The translations under genes and the position numbers were made by a program. This document shows, one piece after another, positions 54,036 to 54,806 of a stretch of 54,806 bases of DNA. The stretch comes from Tabrizicola sp. (GTDB lineage: Bacteria; Pseudomonadota; Alphaproteobacteria; Rhodobacterales; Rhodobacteraceae): positions 1 to 54,806 of the forward strand of contig NZ_JAUCZH010000010.1 in assembly GCF_030373185.1 (NCBI RefSeq). Direction: 5' to 3'. Each line of letters opens with the position of its first letter. Position 1 is the stretch's first letter. The notes beneath the pieces were generated by a model. The model was not told the origin of the DNA, did not search any database, and saw nothing but the letters and a program-made list of their open reading frames with translations.

Positions 54036-54745
54036 TCTTCTGCCGGGGTCACTGGCCCCCCAGCCTTCGGGCGTGGATCGGTGGGCAAGACGCCGGTCGC
54101 CAGATAGAGCGCCTGTTCGGCAATGGCGGTGGCGTGATCGCCTGCGCGTTCGATGTTCTTGGCTATGAAATGCAGATGCATCGATGGGCCGATATTGCCC
54201 GCACTTTCCATCATGTAGGTGAACAGCGACCGAAACAGCGTGTTATACATCTGGTCGATGTCGAGATCCCGGTTGCGGACCTGTTGCGCCAGCACGGCAT
54301 CCCTGCGCACCAGTGCCAGTTGAGCATCTTCCAGCATTTTCGCCACCAGTGTGGACATACGGCGGATTGTACCGGCATGGCCCTCGACCGGAGCAGAGGT
54401 GCCAAGGACGCGGGTCCGTTTTGCCACGTTCTTTGCGTAATCGCCAACCCTTTCAAGGCTGTGCGCCGCGCGCATGACTGCAAGCACCAGCCGCAGGTCA
54501 CTGGCGGTGGGCGCGCGTCGGGCGATCAGGGTGGCGGCTTCGGTCTGGATGAAGTCCTCCAGCGCGTCGAGTGCCGCATCCCCGGCGATCACCCGGTCGG
54601 CGGCGGGCAGGTCTTGCGTCTCAAGCGCGCGGGCGGCTTCGACCAACGCGGATTCCGCCATGCTGCCAAGCCGGATCAGATGGGCCTGTAGAGCTTCAAG
54701 GTCGCGGTCGAAGGCTGACAGGATGTGGATTTCGTTCGAGGGCAT
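54032..54745 (-). CDS. phoU: Phosphate transport regulator PhoU
   Basis: A 237-aa protein of two PhoU three-helix repeats. Metal-binding signatures are seen in RAAHSLERVGDYAKNVAKR (repeat one) and HFIAKNIERAGDHATAIAEQ (repeat two). It couples the Pst transporter to PhoR signalling and represses the Pho regulon under phosphate surplus. It follows pstB by 11 bases. Convergent with the LuxR gene, the two stop codons sharing bases. Confidence 0.95.
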   Translation of the reverse strand: MPSNEIHILSAFDRDLEALQAHLIRLGSMAESALVEAARALETQDLPAADRVIAGDAALDALEDFIQTEAATLIARRAPTASDLRLVLAVMRAAHSLERVGDYAKNVAKRTRVLGTSAPVEGHAGTIRRMSTLVAKMLEDAQLALVRRDAVLAQQVRNRDLDIDQMYNTLFRSLFTYMMESAGNIGPSMHLHFIAKNIERAGDHATAIAEQALYLATGVLPTDPRPKAGGPVTPAED

Positions 54746-54756
54746 GGCCTGGCTCC

Positions 54757-54806
54757 TTACCCGATGCGCCCGGTGATATAGGATTCGGTCCTTGGGTCTT
54801 TCGGGT
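54757..54806 (-). CDS. pstB: Phosphate ABC ATPase, C-terminal end (partial)
   Basis: Only the last 15 codons are present, read on the minus strand as PKDPRTESYITGRIG then stop. This is the usual PstB ending. Immediate position before phoU supports the call. The rest of the gene and the pst operon lie beyond the window edge. Confidence 0.85.
   Translation of the reverse strand, partial: PKDPRTESYITGRIG

Overview
The window looks like chromosomal DNA of a Rhodobacterales-type alphaproteobacterium (Paracoccaceae). This rests on high GC, dense same-strand operons with 4-base ATGA/GTGA overlaps, a DctPQM TRAP transporter for uronates, a canonical FNR box, trimethylamine-dehydrogenase-like paralogs, MttB-like methyltransferase and Pot/Dpp ABC systems. 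No genus is proposed. No tRNA, rRNA, CRISPR array or prophage module was seen.

Layout. (1) 1-366 is insertion-sequence debris: two IS6-family right ends around a minus-strand fragment of a large serine recombinase. (2) 580-12174 is a plus-strand catabolic unit: a TMADH-like flavoprotein that lacks the FMN-linking Cys, an MttB-family protein, a CocE/NonD hydrolase, a complete dipeptide-type ABC importer (two permeases, two ATPases, Tat-exported binding protein) and a BetI-like TetR regulator. A frameshifted IS6-family element (12178-12962) ends this block, so the whole unit lies between IS6 ends in the same orientation. (3) 12963-13661 is a gene-poor scar. (4) 13662-24226 is a uronate catabolism locus: kdgK and a GntR regulator on minus; divergent uxaC, TRAP dctPQM, kdgF, kduI, kduD, uxuB and uxuA on plus. 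(5) 24705-30840 holds a winged-helix/TPR regulator and a compact group of unassigned small-molecule genes: three NTF2/SnoaL-like proteins, a GYD protein, a CrtA-like protein, a methyltransferase and a sulfotransferase, with broken acetyltransferase fragments at 29685-29942 and 31864-32183 and a ChaC-like gene between them. (6) 32268-35894 is a Gtr-like glycosylation operon: GT2, methyltransferase and a GtrA domain fused to a GT-C-like membrane protein. (7) 43098-35906 (minus) runs sulfide-dehydrogenase-like flavoprotein, small membrane protein, TsoY-like membrane protein, RND adaptor, RND pump. An FNR box and a divergent NsrR-like Rrf2 gene lie upstream. (8) 53151-43901 (minus) holds a polyamine-type ABC transporter (potG-potH-potI-binding protein) followed by nitrilase, a second TMADH-like enzyme that keeps the flavin Cys, RidA, DUF1028 and a flavoprotein monooxygenase. 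A divergent LuxR-type regulator sits across two abutting palindromes. (9) phoU and the last codons of pstB (minus) close the window.

How it fits together. Two separate N-methylated or secondary amine modules, each with its own importer and TMADH-like enzyme, flank a uronate pathway that appears complete from import to 2-keto-3-deoxy-gluconate phosphate but has no aldolase here. The best candidates for something undescribed are the CrtA-like/NTF2/methyltransferase/sulfotransferase group, the IS-bracketed amine module with a Cys-less TMADH homologue, the GtrA-GT-C fusion, and the flavoprotein/TsoY/RND operon. All functional assignments come from motifs read in the sequence and from recalled family knowledge. 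No database search was run.
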